DNA of 8,899 nucleotides. It comes from Clostridiales bacterium. GTDB taxonomy: Bacteria; Bacillota; Clostridia; Oscillospirales; JAAYOS01. The notes beneath the pieces were generated by a model, which was not told where the DNA came from, ran no database searches, and saw only the letters and a list, made by a program, of their open reading frames with translations. The DNA is taken from the NCBI GenBank assembly GCA_012521525.1, contig JAAYMG010000413.1, positions 1 through 8,899 of the forward strand, in the 5' to 3' direction. Below, piece by piece: positions 1 to 5,764 of this stretch (positions within the stretch are counted from its first letter, which is position 1; each line of letters begins with the position of its first letter). A program made the translations under genes and the position numbers.

Positions 1-65
1 TCTATGTCAAGAACGAAATCGCTGGGCTCAACGAACTGGCAGCCAACATATTTGATCTCGGTCAT
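1..65 (-). CDS. 5' end of a leftward gene, product unknown (partial)
   Basis: Read on the minus strand, an ATG at 65-63 opens a frame that stays open to the window edge. It encodes MTEIKYVGCQFVEPSDFVLD followed by one more residue. A GGGGGT purine run at about 72-77 lies upstream of the ATG at a reasonable ribosome-binding distance. A well-formed sigma-A-like promoter (-10 at 104-109) lies further upstream in the same direction. Only 21 codons are visible, with no signal peptide and no recognisable motif, so no function can be assigned. It is divergent from the GH43 glycosidase gene and shares its control region. A sugar-related enzyme or regulator would fit the context, but that is only inference. 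The start and strand are fairly well supported by the promoter and ribosome binding site together. Confidence 0.6.
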   Translation of the reverse strand, partial: MTEIKYVGCQFVEPSDFVLDI

Positions 66-79
66 AGCGGCACCCCCAT

Positions 80-105
80 ATGATAATAGATCAATTTTTT
101 ATCAT
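80..105. repeat. Inverted repeat ATGATAA/TTATCAT over the leftward transcription start
   Basis: ATGATAA (80-86) is repeated as its reverse complement TTATCAT (99-105), with 12 bases between. The right arm overlaps the leftward -10, and the predicted leftward start lies just inside the repeat. This is where a repressor operator would sit, but the region is AT-rich and a 7-bp match can arise by chance. Confidence 0.3.
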
Positions 106-132
106 TATAGTTCATTGTTTATGGCAAATCAA
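104..132 (-). promoter_or_regulatory. Predicted sigma-A promoter of the leftward gene
   Basis: On the minus strand the -35 is TTGATT (132-127), matching the first four bases of TTGACA. It is separated by exactly 17 bp from a perfect TATAAT -10 (109-104). The predicted start is near 97, giving a leader of about 30 nt before the ATG at 65. The element overlaps the rightward promoter, whose -35 lies inside this promoter's spacer. Confidence 0.6.
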
Positions 133-143
133 TATTTTATAAT
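115..143 (+). promoter_or_regulatory. Predicted sigma-A promoter of the GH43 gene
   Basis: A perfect TATAAT -10 (138-143) follows a weak -35, TTGTTT (115-120), at the ideal 17-bp spacing. The predicted start is near 150, leaving a 5' leader of about 70 nt before the ATG at 219. The weak -35 suggests a need for activation or a modest basal rate. The promoter overlaps the leftward one, so polymerase binding at the two may be mutually exclusive. Confidence 0.6.
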
Positions 144-156
144 TCGAAATGACTAA

Positions 157-170
157 TGTGTTCGTGCACA
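157..170. promoter_or_regulatory. CcpA/LacI-type operator-like palindrome
   Basis: The 14-mer TGTGTTCGTGCACA is an inverted repeat of the form TGTG-N2-CG-N2-CACA. The central CG and TG...CA ends are typical of LacI/CcpA-family operators. Against the cre consensus TGWNANCGNTNWCA it differs at two positions (A to T at 5, T to G at 10). It lies at about +7 to +20 of the predicted rightward transcript, a position where binding would block elongation or initiation. A second CACA at 174-177 also lets 155-160 (AATGTG) pair with 174-179 (CACATT) as a small RNA hairpin. The regulator's identity is inference. Confidence 0.4.
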
Positions 171-218
171 ATTCACATTTATATATGATAACGCTCGTCG
201 TTCGGAGGAGGAAACAAT

Positions 219-1973
219 ATGAAGAGGTACATATGCAATCCTATCGTACTGAATTATCCCACGAAAGCGATCACAAACAATCGTGCGGGGGGATTCGGCT
301 TCCAGGTTATCCATCCTCACAGGGGAACGGGAGATCCTTCGGTTGAGTTTTTTAAGGGAAAATACTACATGACAGGATCTTTCTCCGGATTTTGGTATTC
401 GGAAAATCTCGTGGATTGGTACTTCAGAGAGGGCGAGGGCATGATGCGAGGTGCAGCCGGCGATTTCTGCGCGATCGGCGACTATCTCTACCATACGGCA
501 TCCAGTACTGAAAAGTGCATCATTACCCGTTCTAAGGATCCGCTAAATGAGAAGTTCGAGTTGGTTGCGACTTTTCCGTTTGCGTACTGGGATCCATGCC
601 TGTTCCTGGACGATGACGGAAGGGTGTATTTATATCACGGCTGTTCGAATGTAGACCCCATATATGGGATCGAGCTGGACAGGGAAACGATGATGCCTAT
701 TGGGGAGAATGTAATACTGATACCCGGGGCGGGCGATCCGGATAAACACGGCTGGGAACGCCATGGCACGAATAATGATCCGAGTATCGGAAAGCTGAGG
801 GTCGGCGAAACTTACGCGCCGGGGCTTGAATATAACCGCCCGTGGATCGAAGGACCCTATATGACCAAGTATAACGGGAAATATTATCTGCAATATGCTG
901 CTACCGGAACTGAATACGAAATATATGCGGATGGCGTGTATGTTTCCGACAAACCTCTTGGCCCCTTCACTTACTGCCCGAACAGCCCGTTCTCGGCAAA
1001 AACCAATGGCTTCTACAACGGGGCGGGACACGGAAGCACGTTCAGGGACGTATACGGCAACTGGTGGCATGCAACCACCATGGTCGGAGGTACGACCGAG
1101 ACAATGAGAAAAACGGGGTTATTCCCCCTTGGCTTCGACAAGGACGGTATCATGTACTGCAATATGAACTTTTCAGATTATCCGCATATCATGCCCGACG
1201 GCCCTGCCGACCCCAACAGTCTTTTTACCGGCTGGATGCTTCTGTCTTACAACAAACCTGTAACCGCATCCTCAACTATGGTCGGCCATCCGACAAGCTA
1301 TCTGACCGACGAAAACTGCCAGACATACTGGGCGGCTTCACGTCGCGAAAGCGGCGAATATATCATCATGGATTTGGAAAAGGTCGTGGATATGCGTGCC
1401 GTCCAGCTCTATTTCATAGACCATGACGTCAACTCACTGCTGTTTATCCCGAACGTCAAGTTCGCGGCTCTGCCCCCGGAAAAACAGTTTGTACGCCACC
1501 GCTGGCTGCTTGAGGGATCGGTCGACGGGGTAAACTGGGAGATCCTCTGCGACAAGCGGGAAGCGGATTCGAACCTGGCGATTGATTTCATCGTGTTCGA
1601 GGAAGGCAAGGACGTGCGTTATCTTAGGCTTACGTCATATGAGATGCCGTATTACAATGTATTTGCCATGTGCGGTTTCCGAGTGTTCGGCCATGCCAAC
1701 GGCGATCCGCCGGCAAAGGTCACCAGTTTTGACCTCAGGCGGGATAAGGAAGATCCGTGCACATTCACTCTGAAATGGGAACCGTCCGAAGGAGCAGACG
1801 GCTACAACATAAAATGGGGGATCGCTCCCGATAAACTATATCACTGCACAATGATATATGGCAAAAACGAGCTCATAGTCCACAGCCTCAATGCGGACGC
1901 CGATTACTACCTCCAAATCGACGCATTCAACGGGAGCGGAATTACCGAGGGAGACTGCGTTCCTCTGGTTTGA
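219..1973 (+). CDS. GH43-family glycoside hydrolase with discoidin-like and FN3-like C-terminal domains
   Basis: This 584-residue protein is a predicted five-bladed beta-propeller glycosidase of family GH43, whose members are mostly beta-xylosidases and alpha-L-arabinofuranosidases. The catalytic domain spans roughly residues 25-335. The three expected acids are visible: D39 in GDPS (general base), D125 in YWDP (pKa modulator) and E211 in IEGP (general acid). H271 in GHGS fits the conserved propeller histidine. Residues about 342-491 look like an F5/8 type C (discoidin) carbohydrate-binding fold, with KPVTASS and a later YLRL strand. Residues about 498-580 resemble a fibronectin III domain. 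There is no signal peptide, so the enzyme appears cytoplasmic. The ATG is preceded by GGAGGAGG at good spacing. It is the first gene after the divergent promoters. The exact substrate (xylosyl or arabinosyl) cannot be fixed from sequence alone. Confidence 0.88.
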   Translation: MKRYICNPIVLNYPTKAITNNRAGGFGFQVIHPHRGTGDPSVEFFKGKYYMTGSFSGFWYSENLVDWYFREGEGMMRGAAGDFCAIGDYLYHTASSTEKCIITRSKDPLNEKFELVATFPFAYWDPCLFLDDDGRVYLYHGCSNVDPIYGIELDRETMMPIGENVILIPGAGDPDKHGWERHGTNNDPSIGKLRVGETYAPGLEYNRPWIEGPYMTKYNGKYYLQYAATGTEYEIYADGVYVSDKPLGPFTYCPNSPFSAKTNGFYNGAGHGSTFRDVYGNWWHATTMVGGTTETMRKTGLFPLGFDKDGIMYCNMNFSDYPHIMPDGPADPNSLFTGWMLLSYNKPVTASSTMVGHPTSYLTDENCQTYWAASRRESGEYIIMDLEKVVDMRAVQLYFIDHDVNSLLFIPNVKFAALPPEKQFVRHRWLLEGSVDGVNWEILCDKREADSNLAIDFIVFEEGKDVRYLRLTSYEMPYYNVFAMCGFRVFGHANGDPPAKVTSFDLRRDKEDPCTFTLKWEPSEGADGYNIKWGIAPDKLYHCTMIYGKNELIVHSLNADADYYLQIDAFNGSGITEGDCVPLV

Positions 1974-2026
1974 TCGCGGCAAGGAGCCTTCATCTGGCGT
2001 AAAACATCGATAATGCAAAATCTTAA

Positions 2027-2046
2027 TGAAATGTATTTGTATTTCA
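2027..2046 (+). repeat. Short inverted repeat in the GH43 to hypothetical-gene spacer
   Basis: TGAAAT (2027-2032) and ATTTCA (2041-2046) can form a 6-bp stem with an 8-base loop. It lies in the 127-base spacer after the GH43 stop. No T-run follows and the stem is AT-rich, so it is not a convincing terminator. No promoter was recognised in this spacer, and the downstream gene is probably read from the GH43 transcript. Confidence 0.2.
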
Positions 2047-2100
2047 AACGGAAAGCTGCAGATCCTTATCACTAAAACATCCGGTTTGGGAGGCAGATCC

Positions 2101-2445
2101 ATGGCAAAGTTATATAGCAAGGACAACATCGAAATCACCGGGACAACTAAGCCAAGTATTGCAGATTTGGCTGAGAAATATGGAAAGTGGGTAGAAGTAC
2201 TGGCGGATGGCGGAAGATTGGAGCCTGACGGCATTTATTCAAAAGACGGAGAATGCTTCTATAAGTTCAATGATGTCAGGCGCGGATCCTGCATTTTTAT
2301 CGGCAGCATGCCTGTGGGTAGGATAGTCAGGTTCCCGCTGAAATACGGAAACGGGATCATGCCCGTTGCGGGTCAGTATAAGGAAGGGGATATCCCTGGT
2401 TTTCAGGATATGGAGGGCAATGAGATCTTCAGCATAGTCCAATAG
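2101..2445 (+). CDS. Hypothetical protein, 114 residues
   Basis: The ATG at 2101 is chosen because GGGAGG (2088-2093) lies 7 bases upstream. An in-frame ATG at 2026 has no Shine-Dalgarno. The product is a small soluble protein with no signal peptide or membrane segment. Residues about 18-35 (PSIADLAEKYGKWVEVLA) could form an amphipathic helix. The rest is rich in glycine, aromatic and charged residues in short alternating stretches suggesting beta strands (for example CFYKF, CIFIGSM, GRIVRFPL). Two cysteines, C52 and C64, are present. I do not recognise the family. Codon use resembles the neighbours, and the frame is opened by a proper ribosome binding site, so it is likely a real gene. Its place between a glycosidase and a sugar-binding lipoprotein suggests a role in the same pathway, but no function can be inferred. 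Confidence 0.6.
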   Translation: MAKLYSKDNIEITGTTKPSIADLAEKYGKWVEVLADGGRLEPDGIYSKDGECFYKFNDVRRGSCIFIGSMPVGRIVRFPLKYGNGIMPVAGQYKEGDIPGFQDMEGNEIFSIVQ

Positions 2446-2462
2446 GGAGGAAGCTCCGCCTT

Positions 2463-2508
2463 TGCCTGCTGATGATCGCAGCATCAACTGTAATTCATCA
2501 GCCCGGCA
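2463..2508 (+). repeat. Stem-loop downstream of the hypothetical gene
   Basis: GCTGATGA (2468-2475) pairs perfectly with TCATCAGC (2495-2502), leaving a 19-base loop. After a small internal loop the helix extends with TGCC (2463-2466) and GGCA (2505-2508). The sequence after it has only a short TTTT about 15 bases away, so it is not a standard intrinsic terminator. It may mark a processing site or the 3' end of the upstream message. Confidence 0.35.
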
Positions 2509-2637
2509 ATAAGCAGTAATGCATTTTGAGGTCGTTTGTCACTGAAAAGGAAAAGTGTTGGCAAGGCAATGCAAATAGGTTGCAAAAGACGACGATGGAT
2601 GCTTGGATGACATTTTTGGAGGAAAGGAGGACTGAAA

Positions 2638-2760
2638 ATGGAGTCGGGTCACCTTTGCTGCGCCTTGTTGGATAGTTCAGACTTGATGCCTGCTTTCGTC
2701 TCATGCTGCTTAACGGAACCAATGATCTTTCGGGAAAATGCGGTAATCGACTATCTATGA
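2638..2760 (+). CDS. Possible 40-residue small protein or leader peptide
   Basis: The ATG at 2638 opens a 40-codon frame ending with TGA at 2758-2760, 16 bases before the lipoprotein start. It is preceded by two Shine-Dalgarno cores in tandem, GGAGG-AAA-GGAGG (2618-2630), the second at 7-base spacing, among the best ribosome binding sites in the window. The peptide begins MESGHLCCALLDSSDLMPAF and has two cysteine pairs (residues 7-8 and 23-24). It has no signal peptide or transmembrane segment. Its stop lies close to the Shine-Dalgarno of the lipoprotein gene, so translational coupling or a leader role is possible. It resembles no family I know. It could be a chance frame behind a strong purine tract. 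Confidence 0.35.
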   Translation: MESGHLCCALLDSSDLMPAFVSCCLTEPMIFRENAVIDYL

Positions 2761-2776
2761 TGTGAGGGGGAAAACG

Positions 2777-4468
2777 ATGAAAAGGCTCAGATTATTGGCA
2801 CTTATGTTATGTGCAGTGCTGTCTTTGAGTTTGTTTGCATCCTGCAGCAACGAAGTCTCTGAATCGCCGGCACCGTCACAGTCTGTCCCGGAAACACCAA
2901 AGCCGCCAGCCGATGATAAGGCTGATACCGCCGGTGACACGACCTCGTTCTATCCGATACCCGGTCAGCATACGCTTACCTTCTTCCTTCCGATGTTCGA
3001 ACCGGTTCTTGCCGCGCTCACCATGGATTATAACGAATATCCCGTAAGGAAGGAGATGGAGAAGCGCACCGGAGTACATATCGAATGGGTACTTCCGAAT
3101 GCTTCATTCGCTACTGAGCAGTTCAATCTTATGATAAACAGCAACGATTACACTGACATCATCAGCAATCCTGCGTATGCCCAGGGCCTGGATCAGGCGG
3201 TAAAGGACGGGATATTCCTCAGGCTGAATGAACTTATGGATGAATATGCCCCGAATTATCTTGCAATGATCAACGAAAGAGAGGAATCTATCATAGGTTC
3301 GCTTACGGACGATGGCAACAGGGTAGGCTTCGCAATGATCTTTGAATGGATGGGAAAGAACAACCCACCGGCCACCGGCCTGGCCTGGAGACAGGATGTT
3401 GCCAGGGATCTTGGATGGGATACACCGCCCGGATCTGTAAGCGAATTGAACGAATACCTCGATGTCTTGCTGGAAGCCGGACACACCGGATTTTTGGCAC
3501 CGCCGACCTTTGGGTTTGACACCAGAACATCGAGCGGCGTTATCCCCTGCTTTTTTGACGCAGCGACCAGATTTTTGAATATTGACGGTACAGTTGTGTA
3601 TGGCCCGCTCACGCCCGGGTTTAAGGATTATGTGATCCAAATGAAGGAATGGTATGACAGAGGCATCCTTTACAGGAACTTCATGGTCCAGGAGGATTTG
3701 GCACGTCAGGGCGCGAACTGGGCTGATGATACATTCCTGATAGGCATTGCGTACAATCCGAATATCGGGAGTGTATATCGTGATACGGGAGTCACATCAG
3801 ATCCGGATTTCTATATAGCGGCGATCGCTCCTCTGAAAACCAAAAACGGCGAAGCTCCGAAACACGGTCCCGCAGTAGCTGCTATCAATGCGTCACCGAC
3901 CGTCATATCTACACAATGCAAGAACCCTGAAGTTGCCGTCAGGTGGCTCGATTACTTCTTCAGCGAAGAAGGAGCTCTTCTCGCAAACTATGGTGTTGAA
4001 GGCATAACCTTTGAGTGGAAAGAGGGAGAGTCCGGCTTCTGGAGATGGGGAGGCAATCCGCAATATACCGATTATATTATGAAAAATCCGGATCATGTCT
4101 CGCCGGTCATCGCTATAATGGCATATTGCTGGACAGTGGGCCCCGTTTACAGGCCATGGCTGCCTGAGACTCCTGATTTGGAAGTTGCCCAGCAGATCTG
4201 GGCTCAGGGCAGTGAGAATTACGTCTGGAACATGCCCGAACTAATGACCATAGGGGCTGAGGATTCTGCAAGATATTCCACACTGCTGGCTGATATTGAG
4301 ACATTCTGTCAGGAAACGGTCGTCAAACTGATAACCGGAGTGATCCCGATCGAAAAATATGAGACCGAGTTTACCGACAAGCTGAAACAGATGGGCGTCG
4401 ATGAAGTCGTTGCCATACAGCAGGCTGCTCTGGACAGGTACTTAGGCAGATTGCAATATTTGAAATGA
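2777..4468 (+). CDS. ABC-transporter extracellular solute-binding lipoprotein (LplA/YtcQ-like)
   Basis: This 563-residue protein is a predicted membrane-anchored sugar-binding component of an ABC importer. Residues 1-22 form a lipoprotein signal: a basic start (KRLR), a hydrophobic core and the lipobox LFAS before C23. A Ser/Pro/Glu-rich linker (about 28-58) leads to the binding domain. The domain has a pattern common to large family-1 binding proteins, with a PVRKEMEKRTGVHIEWV-like segment near 91-107 and later many Trp/Tyr residues suited to sugar stacking. The ATG at 2777 is preferred because GAGGGGG lies 6 bases upstream; a GTG at 2762 has no ribosome binding site. Large size and sequence style fit the LplA/YtcQ group, which import oligosaccharides in Bacillota. 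No permease or ATPase gene lies in the window, so its partners must be encoded elsewhere. Ligand identity is inference from the neighbouring hydrolases. Confidence 0.88.
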   Translation: MKRLRLLALMLCAVLSLSLFASCSNEVSESPAPSQSVPETPKPPADDKADTAGDTTSFYPIPGQHTLTFFLPMFEPVLAALTMDYNEYPVRKEMEKRTGVHIEWVLPNASFATEQFNLMINSNDYTDIISNPAYAQGLDQAVKDGIFLRLNELMDEYAPNYLAMINEREESIIGSLTDDGNRVGFAMIFEWMGKNNPPATGLAWRQDVARDLGWDTPPGSVSELNEYLDVLLEAGHTGFLAPPTFGFDTRTSSGVIPCFFDAATRFLNIDGTVVYGPLTPGFKDYVIQMKEWYDRGILYRNFMVQEDLARQGANWADDTFLIGIAYNPNIGSVYRDTGVTSDPDFYIAAIAPLKTKNGEAPKHGPAVAAINASPTVISTQCKNPEVAVRWLDYFFSEEGALLANYGVEGITFEWKEGESGFWRWGGNPQYTDYIMKNPDHVSPVIAIMAYCWTVGPVYRPWLPETPDLEVAQQIWAQGSENYVWNMPELMTIGAEDSARYSTLLADIETFCQETVVKLITGVIPIEKYETEFTDKLKQMGVDEVVAIQQAALDRYLGRLQYLK

Positions 4469-4507
4469 TAATAGCAACGACAGTGTGAAGCTGAGTGGTA
4501 ACATTAC

Positions 4508-4549
4508 GAAACTAAGTGTGCCCGGTCTTCTTCCGGCACACTTAGTTTC
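4508..4549 (+). repeat. Perfect 15-bp stem-loop between lipoprotein and esterase genes
   Basis: GAAACTAAGTGTGCC (4508-4522) and GGCACACTTAGTTTC (4535-4549) are perfect reverse complements around a 12-base loop. Two more G-C pairs are possible inside it after a one-base bulge. It lies 39 bases after the lipoprotein stop and about 20 before the esterase start. No T-run follows on either strand, so it is not a canonical intrinsic terminator. A stem of this kind after a binding-protein gene often protects the upstream mRNA from 3' exonucleases, giving higher expression of the binding protein than of downstream genes. That role is inference here. Confidence 0.75.
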
Positions 4550-4569
4550 AGGCATCAGAAAGGTGATAT

Positions 4570-5742
4570 ATGATGAGGATACCAAAAGAACATATCGAAA
4601 ATCAGGGTTATGACAGCCGATCGTACGCTTTTAGCAAGCAACAGCCATATTCGGTAAGGGCAGATACACCCGACGGGCAGAAGGTGATCCATATAAAAGA
4701 TGCGGTCGAGGTGTTGGAAGACGGCAGAGTCAGGCTCAATATGTACGCCCCCAACGCAAAGTCCGTCAAGGTCGTCAGCCGCAAGATCCAGGTCGACCTG
4801 GTCAAAGGCGAGGATGGATATTGGGAGGGGTGTATTGCATATGACTACCCAGGGTTTAAGAATATCGATTTCTACATCGACGACGCATTGGTCATAAATC
4901 CAATGGCGCCGATAGGGTTTGGCAGCAACAGGGTAATGAACTATGTTGAGGTACCTGACCAAGAACAGGACTACTTGCTGATGAAAGATGTACCTCACGG
5001 CGCAGTCATACAGGAATTTTTCAAATCCAAAGTTACCGGCAAATATGAAAGCTGCTATATTTATACCCCGCCCGGTTACCAGAAGGAGCCTGATGTGAAA
5101 TACCCTGTTCTGTACCTGCAGCATGGCGGCGGAGAGAACGAGACCTGCTGGATCTACCAGGGGAAAACGAATTTCGTCATGGACAATCTCATCGCAGAAG
5201 GCAAAGCGGTTCCCATGATCATCGTGATGAACAACGGCATGACGCGAAAAGCCGGCGAAGAGAAAATGCCCATGAGTTTCGGCGGCAATATGATGGGCGT
5301 ATTTAAGGACATGCTGATCGAGGACTGCATCCCCTTTATTGAAGCGAACTACCGCGTGAAGACCGATAAATGGAACAGGGCTATTGCGGGTCTTTCCATG
5401 GGATCGCTGCAGGCCGCCGAAATCATAATGACCAGGTACGACTTATTCAGCGCCGCGGGATTGTTCACCGGTTATACATATCCTGTCATAAACGGACGAA
5501 AACCCGGCCCGCAGCCATATGAAGCGATATTGAACGATGCGGAGACCTTCAATCGGGAAGTAAAGCTGTTTTACAGGGCGATCGGAGCAGAAGAGGTTTC
5601 CTTCCCTCTCATAAAAGAGGAAGACAGGTTTTGCGCGGAGAAAGGGATAAACACCGTATCGTCAGTATTTCCGGGAGAGCATGAGTGGTATGTCTGGCGC
5701 GCCGCCTCTCATGAATTTTTCCAGCTTCTTTTCAGGTGGTAG
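4570..5742 (+). CDS. CE1/esterase-D-like carbohydrate esterase with N-terminal E-set (CBM48-like) domain
   Basis: This 390-residue protein is a predicted alpha/beta-hydrolase removing acyl groups (acetyl or feruloyl) from sugars. Residues about 40-130 form an immunoglobulin-like E-set domain (RLNMYAPNAKSVKVV, then a GYWEG turn), as found before many CE1-type catalytic domains. The esterase domain follows, with the strand YPVLYLQHGGGENE (178-191) supplying the oxyanion region, nucleophile S276 in GLSMG, and H371 in PGEHEWYVWR. The acid usually found in a G-x-D turn appears to be E341 or E342 in IGAEE. There is no signal peptide. The start may be the ATG at 4570 or the adjacent one at 4573; AAAGGTGA (4559-4566) sits better for the second. 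It begins the esterase trio and is followed after 22 bases by a carboxylesterase. The acyl substrate is not determined by sequence. Confidence 0.85.
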   Translation: MMRIPKEHIENQGYDSRSYAFSKQQPYSVRADTPDGQKVIHIKDAVEVLEDGRVRLNMYAPNAKSVKVVSRKIQVDLVKGEDGYWEGCIAYDYPGFKNIDFYIDDALVINPMAPIGFGSNRVMNYVEVPDQEQDYLLMKDVPHGAVIQEFFKSKVTGKYESCYIYTPPGYQKEPDVKYPVLYLQHGGGENETCWIYQGKTNFVMDNLIAEGKAVPMIIVMNNGMTRKAGEEKMPMSFGGNMMGVFKDMLIEDCIPFIEANYRVKTDKWNRAIAGLSMGSLQAAEIIMTRYDLFSAAGLFTGYTYPVINGRKPGPQPYEAILNDAETFNREVKLFYRAIGAEEVSFPLIKEEDRFCAEKGINTVSSVFPGEHEWYVWRAASHEFFQLLFRW

Positions 5743-5764
5743 GTTTTGGAGGGGGAAACTGGTC

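Larger units (their letters stand above)
2446..2776 (+). other. 331-base spacer before the lipoprotein gene
   Basis: This interval holds a stem-loop (2463-2508) and a possible 40-codon ORF (2638-2760), both listed separately. I found no convincing sigma-A promoter: TTGTCA at 2536 has no -10 at suitable spacing, and TATGAT at 2754-2759 would start transcription only about 10 bases before the lipoprotein ATG. Short open frames on the minus strand lack ribosome binding sites. The long leader of the lipoprotein gene could have a regulatory role, but I recognise no riboswitch class in it. Confidence 0.4.

Noticed and set aside
2498..2722. A 74-codon minus-strand frame in the spacer before the lipoprotein gene
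   Set aside because: It begins with a TTG without a Shine-Dalgarno and shows no recognisable motif; the plus-strand frame at 2638 has far better initiation signals.
2754..2759. TATGAT as a -10 box for the lipoprotein gene
   Set aside because: No -35 lies 16-18 bp upstream, and the implied start would leave only about 10 bases of leader, cutting into the ribosome binding site.
4508..4549. The long hairpin as a Rho-independent terminator
   Set aside because: No T-run follows the stem in either direction; it is listed as a stem-loop instead.
5681..5764. An upstream in-frame start for the first type-B carboxylesterase
   Set aside because: It would add 28 residues overlapping the previous gene, has no ribosome binding site, and the extra residues do not match the family; 5765 has GGAGGGGG upstream.
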